The notes beneath the pieces were generated by a model. That model was not told the DNA's origin and ran no database searches. It saw only the letters and a program-made list of their open reading frames with translations. A stretch of 64,000 nucleotides of DNA from positions 372,001 to 436,000 of the forward strand of contig JBJOMW010000001.1 in NCBI GenBank assembly GCA_046052145.1, written 5' to 3'. Shown piece by piece: positions 47,538 to 58,245 of the stretch. The DNA comes from Falsiroseomonas sp046052145. Its GTDB lineage: Bacteria; Pseudomonadota; Alphaproteobacteria; Acetobacterales; Acetobacteraceae. The first letter of the stretch is position 1. Each line of letters starts with the position of its first letter. Position numbers and translations under genes: made by a program.

Positions 47538-47857
47538 GGGGTGGAGGTGGGGCGCGGGTGGGCGCGGGCAAGGCGGAACTACGAGAGCGGACGCTCCGCA
47601 ATGGCGTTTACGGCGTATCAGGGCCGTGCCGAGTTCCGCGCTCGCGTTTCGCCGGGACTTCATCGCCCCGACACCGAGCTGGCGTCGGAAACCCGGCGAC
47701 CAGGGGACTCCCAGACCGCCGCAGGCGTGATGCCACGCCGATCTCTGGCATGGAGATCGGCGTCGATCCGGGGACCGCTGCCGGACGCGGCGTGGTCCTT
47801 CTTCGAACGCTTCCTGGTGTCAGCCAGCCCGCTGGGCGGCCTGCCCGGTGTGTCGGA
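47538..47857. other. 320-base gene-free stretch with a stem-loop
   Basis: No open frame here has protein-like composition. The one clear structure is an 11-base perfect stem, ACGCCGATCTC / GAGATCGGCGT (47735-47745 and 47753-47763), with a TGGCATG loop. It lies about 95 bases past the stop of the minus-strand secreted-protein gene and could mark its mRNA end, though there is no T-tract. Confidence 0.5.
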
Positions 47858-48196
47858 TCAGCGTGCTTCCAGGCCGCGGCGCGTCGCAATGATCTCGTTG
47901 GTCGTGCAGATGTTGACGCGCATCAGTTGCGCCGTCTCGCCATTGGCCCAGACGACCTTGAAGTCATTGGTGCCAGGGTGGCGGGCCGAGAAGCGCAGGC
48001 TCGCGCCATTCGGCAGGACGCTGGTGCCGAGCTGGTCGATGCCCCAGGAGCTCTGGGCGCTCGAGCCGAAGTAGAACTCGTTGATCGTCATGCCGGAGCG
48101 GTTGACGAGCGAGAAGCTGGTGTCGCATTGCGCCTGGGCGACGGAGGTGAGGCCGGCGGCAAGTGCGGCACCGAGAAGAATACGGCGAAAGGTCAC
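47858..48196 (-). CDS. small secreted protein of unknown function
   Basis: Protein of 112 residues with a signal peptide (FRRILLGAALAAGLTSVAQAQ) and a short beta-rich domain: CDTSFSLVNRSGMTINEFYF, SWGIDQLG, LPNGASLRFSARHPGTNDFK and VVWANGETAQLMRVNICTTN. The NRSGxTIxEFYFS and LPxG pattern occurs in small periplasmic alphaproteobacterial proteins without assigned role. Two cysteines may pair. The GTG at 48196 has GGAGG 5 bases upstream and is clearly the start. The upstream DNA is markedly AT-rich. Confidence 0.75.
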   Translation of the reverse strand: MTFRRILLGAALAAGLTSVAQAQCDTSFSLVNRSGMTINEFYFGSSAQSSWGIDQLGTSVLPNGASLRFSARHPGTNDFKVVWANGETAQLMRVNICTTNEIIATRRGLEAR

Positions 48197-48404
48197 GCAA
48201 GCCTCCAGCGTAGAATAAATAAAGCTCAAGGTTGTTCTGAATCACGCCCGACGTCAATCTACGCTTGCGCTTTTCACGACTTAAAATCCTGCAACTATCG
48301 AGCAGGCTTAGGCTCCGGTATTTATTATCATATCGCAACGTCACGCGGCCGATTATCCGGGCTCGCCGGCGGGCTTCACGGTTCCCCCCACCTCGCCGCT
48401 TCGG
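48197..48404. promoter_or_regulatory. AT-rich divergent promoter region
   Basis: Between the secreted-protein gene and the DUF6525-like gene, 48205-48345 is much richer in A and T than the rest of the window, with TAGAATAAATAAAG (48211) and TATTTATTATCATATC (48319). It probably holds the minus-strand promoter. No open reading frame is supported. It may be a xenogeneic fragment or simply a strong promoter region. Confidence 0.4.
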
Positions 48405-48410
48405 TAGAAG
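48382..48410 (+). promoter_or_regulatory. possible leaderless promoter of the DUF6525-like gene
   Basis: TAGAAG at 48405-48410 ends 6 bases before the ATG at 48417. TTCCCC lies 17 bases upstream as a weak -35. No ribosome-binding site is present. Confidence 0.35.
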
Positions 48411-48416
48411 CCCGCG

Positions 48417-48860
48417 ATGGACAACAGCACGGCCACCAAGCCCTACAGCAAGCTGAAGGGCGATCCCTACCGGGCCTATGAATCCCTGCCCGTCGAGGTG
48501 CGCCGCGCCCTGCAGGAGGCGCTGGTGGATTGGTGTCCGCTGCGCGCCCTGGAATGGCATCTGAACCTGCTGCGCCAGCAACGGTTGCGGCCGGCCCAGG
48601 CGACATCCTTCCTCGTCGCCACCATCCGCAAACAGGATCACGCCGAAGTCGCCGCCTTCGCGAAGGCCTGGCCGAAAGGCGCCGAGGCCTATCCGCACCT
48701 CGCCGCCGGCGCGACGCTCCAGCGCTATGTCGGGACGGAGGGAATCCCCGCGGCCGAGCCCATCCTCCTCCCCCCGGCGGCCCAACCGTCCAAGGGCAAG
48801 GTGAAGGTCAAGGTGAAGACCAAGGCCAAGCGAAAGCCAGGCCGCCGCGGCCGGCGTTGA
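48417..48860 (+). CDS. DUF6525-like protein with lysine-rich tail
   Basis: Protein of 147 residues. The N-terminal part (DPYRAYESLPVEVRRALQEA then VDWCPLRALEWHLNLLRQQ) resembles DUF6525, small alphaproteobacterial proteins of unknown function; the family name is from memory of the pattern and not firm. The middle is helical. The last 25 residues are strongly basic (KGKVKVKVKTKAKRKPGRRG), suggesting nucleic-acid binding. It converges on the threonine dehydratase gene with 40 bases between stops. Confidence 0.65.
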   Translation: MDNSTATKPYSKLKGDPYRAYESLPVEVRRALQEALVDWCPLRALEWHLNLLRQQRLRPAQATSFLVATIRKQDHAEVAAFAKAWPKGAEAYPHLAAGATLQRYVGTEGIPAAEPILLPPAAQPSKGKVKVKVKTKAKRKPGRRGRR

Positions 48861-48900
48861 GCGAGGACAGGCCGCGGCCACATCCCCGCAGCGCCCGTCC

Positions 48901-50145
48901 CTATCCCCGCCGCACCACGTAATCCCGCGCGCGCAGCGCGGCGATGATCTGCTCGCCCAGAGCGCCGTCGCGCACCTCCACCATCAGATGCAGCTCCGTG
49001 CTCTGCACCGTCGGTGCGCCGAACAGCTGCTGGTGCTGCACCTCGATCACATTGCCGCCGAGCGAGGCGATGCGGGCCGAAATGTCGGCCAGCATGCCGG
49101 GGCGGTCGGGGATGTCGAAATGCAGCCGCAGCAGGCGGCCATCGCGCAGCAACTGCCGCAGCAGCACATTCGACAGCGCGCGCGCATCGATGTTGCCGCC
49201 GCAGACCGGGATGCCGACCGACTTGCCCGCAAACCGCTCCGGGAAGGCCAGCACGGCAGCGAGGCCGGCAGCGCCCGCGCCCTCGGCGACCAGCTTGGCG
49301 CCTTCCGCGAGCAGCGCGATGGCTTCCTCCACCGCACGCTCGGGCACGACCAGCACCTCCACGCGGTGCGCCTTCAGCCAGGCGAAGGGCAGCTCGCCCA
49401 CATCGCGCACGGCGATGCCCTCAGCGACGGTGGGCCCGCCGACGGATACGGGCTGGCCGGCCAGGCGCTGCGCCATGGCGGGATAGCCCTCGACCTCCAC
49501 GCCATAGACGGTGGCCGAGGGCGACAATTCCCGCACCGCCGCGGCGCAGCCGGTGACGAGGCCGCCGCCACCGACCGGGACGGCCAGCGTCTCGAGCCCC
49601 GGGAAATCCTCCAGCATCTCGAGCGCGGCGGTGCCCTGGCCGGCGATGACGCCGGGATCGTCATAGGGGTGGATGAAGGTCAGGCCCTCGCGCGCCGCGA
49701 GGTCCCAGGCATGGGCGGCGGCCTCGGCGAGCGTTTCGCCGTGCAGGACGACCTTGGCGCCCCAGCCCTCGGTGCGGGTCACCTTGGTGGCCGGCGTGAA
49801 TTTCGGCATCACGATGGTGGCGCCGATGCCGGCCAGCGCGGCGTGGCGCGCTACGGCCTGGGCGTGGTTGCCGGCCGACATGGCGATGACGCCGGCCGCG
49901 CGTTCGCGCGCGCTCAGCAGCGCGATGCGGTTGGCGGCGCCGCGTTCCTTGAAGGCGCCGGTGGCCTGCAGGTTGTCGAGCTTGAGGTGAATGGTCGCGC
50001 CGGTCGCGCGCGACAGCGCATCGCAGCGGATGGTCGGCGTGCGCAGCACCGCGCCGTGTATGCGCGCGGCGGCGGCGCGGACATCGGCGAGCGTCACATG
50101 CGGCGTGGTGGGCGCGATCGGGGCGGCGTCGCGGAACGGAGACAT
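48901..50145 (-). CDS. ilvA: threonine ammonia-lyase
   Basis: PLP-dependent enzyme that converts threonine to 2-oxobutanoate for isoleucine synthesis or degradation, 414 residues. The PLP Lys is in LQATGAFKERGAANRI; the phosphate cup is VPVGGGGLVTG and SAGNHAQAVA is conserved. A single C-terminal ACT domain (LHFDIPDRPGMLADISARIA) marks the shorter YbfD/TdcB-like allosteric type. Catabolic and biosynthetic roles cannot be separated from sequence alone. The palindrome of the CCCTCTCCC family lies just upstream. Confidence 0.94.
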   Translation of the reverse strand: MSPFRDAAPIAPTTPHVTLADVRAAAARIHGAVLRTPTIRCDALSRATGATIHLKLDNLQATGAFKERGAANRIALLSARERAAGVIAMSAGNHAQAVARHAALAGIGATIVMPKFTPATKVTRTEGWGAKVVLHGETLAEAAAHAWDLAAREGLTFIHPYDDPGVIAGQGTAALEMLEDFPGLETLAVPVGGGGLVTGCAAAVRELSPSATVYGVEVEGYPAMAQRLAGQPVSVGGPTVAEGIAVRDVGELPFAWLKAHRVEVLVVPERAVEEAIALLAEGAKLVAEGAGAAGLAAVLAFPERFAGKSVGIPVCGGNIDARALSNVLLRQLLRDGRLLRLHFDIPDRPGMLADISARIASLGGNVIEVQHQQLFGAPTVQSTELHLMVEVRDGALGEQIIAALRARDYVVRRG

Positions 50146-50195
50146 GGGGAACGTCCCTGCACTGGGCCTAGGGCCTGTTAGATCGGGCCGGTCGT

Positions 50196-50233
50196 GCCCT
50201 CGCCCCGACCCTCTCCCGCAGGGCGGGAGAGGG
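50196..50233. repeat. CCCTCTCCC-family palindrome, copy 3
   Basis: Perfect 11-base arms (50209-50219 / 50223-50233) with an AGG loop are preceded by CCCTCGCCCCGA, which parallels CCCTCACCCAA before the copy at 7932. It lies between the ilvA start and the greA stop, about 25 bases past greA. Confidence 0.8.
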
Positions 50234-50256
50234 AGGGCGGCGGCAAAGCTATAGCA

Positions 50257-50730
50257 TCAGTTGAAGCGGACGCCGGCGATCTCGTACACGCGGGCGCCGC
50301 CGGGGGCGGGGACCTCGACGGAGGAGCCGACCTTCTTGCCGAGCAGCGCCTTGGCGAGCGGGGAGGAAATGGAGATCGAGCCCGCCTTCATGTCGGCCTC
50401 ATAGGCGCCGACGATGCGGTAGGTCTTCTCGTCCTCCGTCTCCTCATCCACGACGGTGACATAGGCGCCGAAGCGCACCTGGTCGCCGGACAGCTTCGCG
50501 GTGTCGATGACCTCGACCGAGGGAACGATGGATTCAAGCTCCCCGATGCGGCCCTCGATGAAGGACTGGCGTTCGCGCGCGGCGTGGTATTCCGCGTTCT
50601 CGGAGAGGTCGCCATGCGCACGCGCTTCCGCGATGGCGCGGATCACGGCCGGGCGTTCCTCGGCCTTGAGCTGGCGCAGTTCCTCCTGCAGGCGGGCGAG
50701 CCCTTCCGCGGTCATGGGGAACTTCTGCAC
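50257..50730 (-). CDS. greA: transcription elongation factor GreA
   Basis: Rescues backtracked RNA polymerase by stimulating transcript cleavage. It is 157 residues, the standard length. The N-terminal coiled coil runs MTAEGLARLQEELRQLKAEE onwards; its tip GDLSENAEYHAARERQ holds the acidic pair (D and E) needed for activity. The C-terminal FKBP-like domain ends SISSPLAKALLGKKVGSS. The start is a GTG at 50730 with AAGGA 6 bases upstream. It follows carB by 164 bases, a pairing common in alphaproteobacteria. Confidence 0.97.
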   Translation of the reverse strand: MQKFPMTAEGLARLQEELRQLKAEERPAVIRAIAEARAHGDLSENAEYHAARERQSFIEGRIGELESIVPSVEVIDTAKLSGDQVRFGAYVTVVDEETEDEKTYRIVGAYEADMKAGSISISSPLAKALLGKKVGSSVEVPAPGGARVYEIAGVRFN

Positions 50731-50853
50731 GTCAGGTCCTTCCCTCAGCATGTTGCACGGGACGCGCGAGCTGCGCGGGCCGACAACCCAACGGCCCGCC
50801 GGGGCCGCCATGAAACTCAAGCACAGACGGCCGGCGGGGGGCGACAAAGAGAT

Positions 50854-50884
50854 GGCGGCGTAGGGGGGGAGCCCCCTCGCCGCC
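50854..50884 (-). terminator. weak terminator-like hairpin between carB and greA
   Basis: GGCGGCG-(T)-AGGGGG pairs with CCCCCT-CGCCGCC (50854-50867 and 50872-50884) around a short loop, 11 bases past the carB stop. On the minus strand it is followed by ATCTCTTTG, a poor T-tract, so it may attenuate rather than stop transcription. Confidence 0.4.
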
Positions 50885-50894
50885 ACATCCGCTT

Positions 50895-54131
<3,237 letters not shown>

Positions 54132-54132
54132 G

Positions 54133-54393
54133 TCAGGCTCCGGTCGAATTCTGGCGACGCGCAGACACAATCAGCGCGGGCAGGATGAGAAGATGGGGAA
54201 TGCCCCAGAAGGCGAGCGCCCAGATCATGGCGTCACCCATCAGCAGCGTCGTCACGCCGTGCACGGTCGCTGACAGCGCAAAGGCCGTGAGCGCCGCGCG
54301 CATGGGCGGGAAAATCTTGCGCAGCGCATTGGCGACGAGGAACAGCACCAGGCCGGAATAGGCGAGTGCAAACAGGCCGACGGCGATGTCCAT
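54133..54393 (-). CDS. small membrane protein coupled to LysE and carB
   Basis: Protein of 86 residues with three hydrophobic segments (VGLFALAYSGLVLFLVANAL, ALTAFALSATVHGVTTLLMG, IWALAFWGIPHLLILPALIV). I do not recognise the family. Its ATG overlaps the LysE stop by one base (TGATG) and its stop is one base from the carB ATG, so it is tightly embedded in this operon. Confidence 0.75.
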   Translation of the reverse strand: MDIAVGLFALAYSGLVLFLVANALRKIFPPMRAALTAFALSATVHGVTTLLMGDAMIWALAFWGIPHLLILPALIVSARRQNSTGA

Positions 54394-55025
54394 CAGGCGC
54401 GCGCCTCCGTCGCCAGCTTCACCGCGAGCAGCGCCAGCGCAGCCCCCAGCACCCAGCGCTGCACCGCCATCCAGAACGGCTTGGTGGACAGGAACTTCGC
54501 CGTGCCCGCGGCACCCCGCACCAGCACCGCATCCCAGGCCGTGCAGACGATGATCTGCGTCAGGCCAAGGATCACGGCCTGGGCCAGCAGCGATCCGCGC
54601 TCGGGGTCGAGGAAGGGCGGCAGCACGGCCATGTAGAACAGCGCGACCTTCGGGTTCAGCGCGGCGGTCGCGAAGCCGACGCCGAACAGCCGCGCCGCGG
54701 GTTCCCGCGGCAGGGCGCGCGGCGCGAACAGCGGCTGCCCGCCGGGGCGCACGCATTGCCAGGCGAGGAAGGCGAGATACGCCGCGCCACCCAGCCGCAG
54801 CACATCCCAGGCATAGGGAATGGCCATCAGCGCCGCCGTGATGCCCGCGGCGGCGCAGATCATGATCGCCAGCGAGCCGAACTGGCAGCCCGCCAGCGAG
54901 ATCATCCCCGCTGCCGTCCCCTGCGCCAGCGAGCGCGAGACGAGATAGAGCATGTTCGGCCCCGGCGTGACCGCCAGACCGAGCGAGAGCGCGGCGAAGA
55001 CCAGCAATGTCTCGGCGCTCGGCAT
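54393..55025 (-). CDS. LysE family translocator
   Basis: Amino-acid (or homoserine lactone/threonine) exporter of the LysE/RhtB family, 210 residues with six helices. Family marks are LGLAVTPGPNMLYLVSRSL (the PGP motif) and GFATAALNPKVALFYMAVLP (NPK). The start is the ATG at 55025 (MPSAETLLVFAALS); upstream residues are not family-like. It lies 4 bases after the SDR gene and is coupled to the small membrane protein that follows. Confidence 0.92.
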   Translation of the reverse strand: MPSAETLLVFAALSLGLAVTPGPNMLYLVSRSLAQGTAAGMISLAGCQFGSLAIMICAAAGITAALMAIPYAWDVLRLGGAAYLAFLAWQCVRPGGQPLFAPRALPREPAARLFGVGFATAALNPKVALFYMAVLPPFLDPERGSLLAQAVILGLTQIIVCTAWDAVLVRGAAGTAKFLSTKPFWMAVQRWVLGAALALLAVKLATEARA

Positions 55026-55029
55026 GGTC

Positions 55030-55785
55030 TCAGCCCAGCGTCGAGAAGCCGCCATCCACGGGGATGGCGGCGCCGGTGACGAAAGCGGCGGCGTCGGAGG
55101 CAAGGAAGGCCGCGATGCCCGCGAAGTCGGACGGATCGCCCCAGCGCTTGGCTGGCGTGCGCGCCAGCACACTGTCATGCAGCGTCGGCACATCCACGCG
55201 CGCGCGGCGCGTCAGCGCGGTGTCGATCCAGCCCGGCAGGATGGCGTTCGCCGTGATGCCATCCGCGGCCCAGGCGGCGGCGAGCGACTTGGTGTACTGC
55301 ACGATCGCGCCCTTGCTCGCGCCATAGGCCGGCGAGAAGGGCACGCCGAACAGCGACAGCATGGAGCCGATATTGATCACGCGCCCGCGCCCGGAGGCCT
55401 TCAGCGCCGGATAGGCCGCGCGTGTCAGGCGCATCACGCTGGTGAGGTTGGTGTCGAGCACGGTTGCCCATTCCTCGTCGGTGACGAGCTCGGGGCGCTT
55501 GCGGATGTTCGTGCCCGCATTGTTGACGAGGATGTCGAGCCGCCCGGCGATGGCCTGCACCTCGGCCAGCAGCGCCTCGGCCGCGCCCGTGGCGAGCATG
55601 TCGGCCTGGATCGCCGCCGCATCGCCGCCGAGTTCCGCGACGGCCGCCGTGTTCTTGGCCACGTCGCGCCCGGCGATGATCACCCGCGCGCCACAGGCCG
55701 CGAGCCCGCGCGCCATGCCAAGTCCGATGCCGCCATTGCCGCCGGTGACGAGGGCAACGCGGCCCGAAAGGTCGAAGAGGGCCAT
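55030..55785 (-). CDS. SDR family oxidoreductase
   Basis: Short-chain dehydrogenase of 251 residues, closest in style to 2-deoxy-D-gluconate 3-dehydrogenase (KduD) and gluconate 5-dehydrogenase types. The cofactor motif is VTGGNGGIGLGMA, NNAGTN is intact, and the catalytic Ser/Tyr/Lys are in INIGSMLSLFG and PAYGASKGAIVQYTK. The substrate is unknown. It starts 2 bases after the carA stop, so it is read from the carA promoter. Confidence 0.9.
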   Translation of the reverse strand: MALFDLSGRVALVTGGNGGIGLGMARGLAACGARVIIAGRDVAKNTAAVAELGGDAAAIQADMLATGAAEALLAEVQAIAGRLDILVNNAGTNIRKRPELVTDEEWATVLDTNLTSVMRLTRAAYPALKASGRGRVINIGSMLSLFGVPFSPAYGASKGAIVQYTKSLAAAWAADGITANAILPGWIDTALTRRARVDVPTLHDSVLARTPAKRWGDPSDFAGIAAFLASDAAAFVTGAAIPVDGGFSTLG

Positions 55786-55787
55786 GT

Positions 55788-57149
55788 TCAGGCCGCCTTC
55801 TTCGTCTCGATCAGCTCCACGAAGCGCTGGAACAGATAGTGGCTGTCGGTCGGGCCGGGCGAGGCTTCCGGGTGATACTGCACGCTGAAGGCCGGCAGCT
55901 TGGCGCTGGCGATGCCCTCATTCGAGCCGTCGAACAGGCTGCGATGCGTCACCGTCACGCCATCCGGTAGGGACGTCTCATCCACCGCGAAGCCGTGGTT
56001 CTGGGACGTGATCTCGACGCGGCCGGTCCGCAAATCCTTCACCGGCTGGTTCGCGCCGCGATGGCCGCGCTCGAGCTTGTAGGTCTTCGCACCCAGCGCC
56101 AGGGCCAGCAGCTGGTGGCCGAGGCAAATCCCGAACACCGGCACGCCGGTGTCCAGCACGGCGCGGATGGTGGCCGCCGCATAGGTGCCGGTCGCCGCCG
56201 GGTCGCCCGGGCCGTTCGAGAGGAACACGCCATCCGGCTTGTGGCGGAGGATGTCGTCCGCGGTCGCGGTCGCGGGCACCACCGTCACTTCGCAGCCGGC
56301 GGCGGCGAGGCAACGCAGGATGTTGCGCTTGGCGCCGAAATCCATGGCGACGACGCGGTGCTTCGGCGCGGCTTGCGCGCCATAGCCGGCACCGAGCGTC
56401 CAGGTCGTCTCGGTCCAGGCGTAGCTCTGGCGCGTCGTGACCTCCTTGGCGAGGTCCATGCCCTCGAGCCCCGGCCAGGCCTGCGCCTGCTTCTGCAGGG
56501 CGGCGAGGTCGAACTTGCCGTCGGCACGCACGCACAGCACGCCATTCGGCGCGCCGCCGTCGCGGATGCGCGCGGTGATCGCACGCGTGTCCACGCCGCA
56601 GATGCCGGGCACGCCATGCGACTTCAGCCAATCATCCAGATGCCGTGTGGCGCGCCAGTTGGAGGGCTCGGTCACGTCCTGCTTCACGATCAGGCCGCGC
56701 GCGACGGGGGTGGTCGCCTCGATATCCTCGGGGTTGGCGCCGACATTCCCGATATGGGGGAAGGTGAAGCAGATGGTCTGGCCGGCATAGGAGGGGTCGG
56801 TCAGCACCTCCTGATAGCCGGTCATGGAGGTGTTGAAGCAGATCTCGGCCACCGTGGTGGCCTCGGCGCCGAAGCCGCGGCCCCAGAAGACGGCGCCGTC
56901 GGCGAGGACGAGGACGGCAGTCGCGCCCTCGGGGGTGGTGGTGTCGGTCACGGGGGTCTCCGTGCGGGGCTTGGCCATGGGCAGGTCGTCGAGGGCGAGG
57001 CCGGTGGCGGCGATCACCGACGGCCAATGCTTGGCGGGGATGGCCTTGGCCTGGCGCCATTTCCGCACCGCCTCGGTGCCGATGCCGAGGCGCGCGGCGG
57101 CGGCCTCGGGGCCGCCCAGCAGGGCGACGATATCCTCGACGGTTCGCAT
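55788..57149 (-). CDS. carA: carbamoyl-phosphate synthase small subunit with N-terminal HTH domain
   Basis: Glutaminase subunit that hydrolyses glutamine and passes ammonia to CarB. The CarA part is complete: the nucleophile Cys in GICLGHQLLALALG, the His/Glu of QYHPEASPGPTDSH and the N-terminal domain from AVLVLADGAVFWGRGFG. Unusually, an in-frame N-terminal extension of about 57 residues (DIVALLGGPEAAAARLGIG, then TEAVRKWRQAKAIPAKHWP) has the clear pattern of a Cro/YdaS-type helix-turn-helix. The whole frame is 453 residues, versus about 375-400 in usual CarA. A GTG at 56951 with GGAG 6 bases upstream could also give a separate, normal CarA. Confidence 0.93.
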   Translation of the reverse strand: MRTVEDIVALLGGPEAAAARLGIGTEAVRKWRQAKAIPAKHWPSVIAATGLALDDLPMAKPRTETPVTDTTTPEGATAVLVLADGAVFWGRGFGAEATTVAEICFNTSMTGYQEVLTDPSYAGQTICFTFPHIGNVGANPEDIEATTPVARGLIVKQDVTEPSNWRATRHLDDWLKSHGVPGICGVDTRAITARIRDGGAPNGVLCVRADGKFDLAALQKQAQAWPGLEGMDLAKEVTTRQSYAWTETTWTLGAGYGAQAAPKHRVVAMDFGAKRNILRCLAAAGCEVTVVPATATADDILRHKPDGVFLSNGPGDPAATGTYAAATIRAVLDTGVPVFGICLGHQLLALALGAKTYKLERGHRGANQPVKDLRTGRVEITSQNHGFAVDETSLPDGVTVTHRSLFDGSNEGIASAKLPAFSVQYHPEASPGPTDSHYLFQRFVELIETKKAA

Positions 57150-57156
57150 GGGGGGG

Positions 57157-57216
57157 CTTATGTGGGAAAAAACTTCCCAGGTCCAGCGCGGGATGAGGCT
57201 GGGAAAAGAATTCCCG
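57157..57216 (-). promoter_or_regulatory. carA promoter with two TGGGAA-N5-TTCCC palindromes
   Basis: Minus strand: -35 TGGACC (57185-57180), 17-base spacer, -10 CATAAG (57162-57157), then 7 bases to the ATG at 57149. The spacer is exactly the perfect palindrome TGGGAA-N5-TTCCCA (57163-57179). A second palindrome, TGGGAA-N5-TTCCCG, lies at 57200-57216, centred 37 bases upstream of the first. No ribosome-binding site precedes the ATG. The layout predicts a leaderless, repressible promoter. Confidence 0.65.
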
Positions 57217-57236
57217 GGCTTGAGCCCTGGTCCCCC

Positions 57237-58172
57237 TCAGGGGGGTCTCAGCCGGTCATAAACGGGGCGCAGCAGGAAGGGGCTCAAGAAGAGCGGGAAC
57301 TGGCAGAGCGCGAAGAACAGCAGGATGCCCGGCTCCGTCGCCGCCGGCAGCACCGCCAGATACAGCGCCATGTTGCGGTTGCCCGACAGCAGCCCCGCCG
57401 CCAGCGCCACGCTCCGCCCGGCCGGCAGCATGGCCAGCGCGGTCAGCGCGTTCAGCCCGAAATTGCCGAGGAAGGCTAGGGCGATGCCGCCCAGCACCCA
57501 GGTCGGCTCGGCCAGCAGCTTGGCCTGCATGCCGTCCATCACGCCGATGCCATACATGACCAGCAGCAGCACCACCGTGCCGTCGATCCGCCCCGACCAG
57601 GCACCGAGGGTGGGGGCTGCGACCAGCCGCCGGATCACCAGCGAGGCCAGCAGCGGCAACCCGACGATCAGCGCCAGCCGCCCCATCAGCGCCCAGAGCG
57701 AGATGGCCAGATCAATGCCGAGCAGCCCGAGCGCCAGTGGCGGCGCCGTGAAGGGCACCAGCAGCGTCGAGACCACCGCGACCACCAGCGAGACCGAGGC
57801 ATCGAGCCCGACCAGCCGCGCGAAAGCCGGGGAGGAGGTGGCCGCGCAGCCTGTCGCCATGATCACCACCGCGGCACCAAGCGGCCCATCCAGCCCCACG
57901 GCGCGCACGATCGCATAGACAATCAGCGGGCAGGCGATCAGCAGCCAGGCCAGCAGGGCGGCCACCAGCAAAGGCCGGCGCAGATAGGCCAGCACCTGCT
58001 TCAGGTCGATGCGCAGCAGCACCAGCGTCATCAGCCCCGCGACCGTGATGGTCAGCGTGTCGCGCAGCACCGCGGCCAGCGGCGGCACCGCGAGGCCGAC
58101 GAAGATGCAGCCCGCCAGCAGCACACCGCCGCGCCGGGCCATCCATTCCAGAAGCGCTGTGATCGGGCCCAA
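57237..58172 (-). CDS. bile acid:sodium symporter (BASS) family transporter
   Basis: Membrane protein of 311 residues with about ten helices, in the style of BASS/arsenite-permease-like transporters. Relevant parts are TITVAGLMTLVLLRIDLKQV, IMATGCAATSSPAFARLVGL (a conserved core helix-breaking motif) and GLLSGNRNMALYLAVLPA, close to the family's crossover GxxNxxLA signature. The substrate (an organic anion) is unknown. The 64 bases between it and the carA promoter leave little room for independent control of carA. Confidence 0.85.
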   Translation of the reverse strand: MGPITALLEWMARRGGVLLAGCIFVGLAVPPLAAVLRDTLTITVAGLMTLVLLRIDLKQVLAYLRRPLLVAALLAWLLIACPLIVYAIVRAVGLDGPLGAAVVIMATGCAATSSPAFARLVGLDASVSLVVAVVSTLLVPFTAPPLALGLLGIDLAISLWALMGRLALIVGLPLLASLVIRRLVAAPTLGAWSGRIDGTVVLLLVMYGIGVMDGMQAKLLAEPTWVLGGIALAFLGNFGLNALTALAMLPAGRSVALAAGLLSGNRNMALYLAVLPAATEPGILLFFALCQFPLFLSPFLLRPVYDRLRPP

Positions 58173-58209
58173 GGGTGTGTGCCAGGGGTTTGTGAAGCCG
58201 GATCGGCGG

Positions 58210-58238
58210 TTGGAGACGTTCGACCTGTGTTCTATATC
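58210..58238 (+). promoter_or_regulatory. predicted promoter of the pentapeptide-repeat gene (leaderless type)
   Basis: TTGGAG (58210-58215) and TATATC (58233-58238) are spaced by 17 bases. The -10 box ends 7 bases before the GTG at 58246, and there is no ribosome-binding site. It lies in the start region of the divergent BASS gene. Confidence 0.5.
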
Positions 58239-58245
58239 CCGGCCC

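Noticed and set aside
45535..47601. 688-codon minus-strand frame across lrp and the oxygenase
   Set aside because: It overlaps lrp, the repeat region and the oxygenase gene in another frame and has Arg/Pro-rich noise composition.
57200..57216. GGGAA/TTCCC repeat considered as a terminator of the BASS transporter gene
   Set aside because: It has short arms and no T-tract after it on the minus strand. It matches a second copy exactly in the carA promoter, which fits an operator better.
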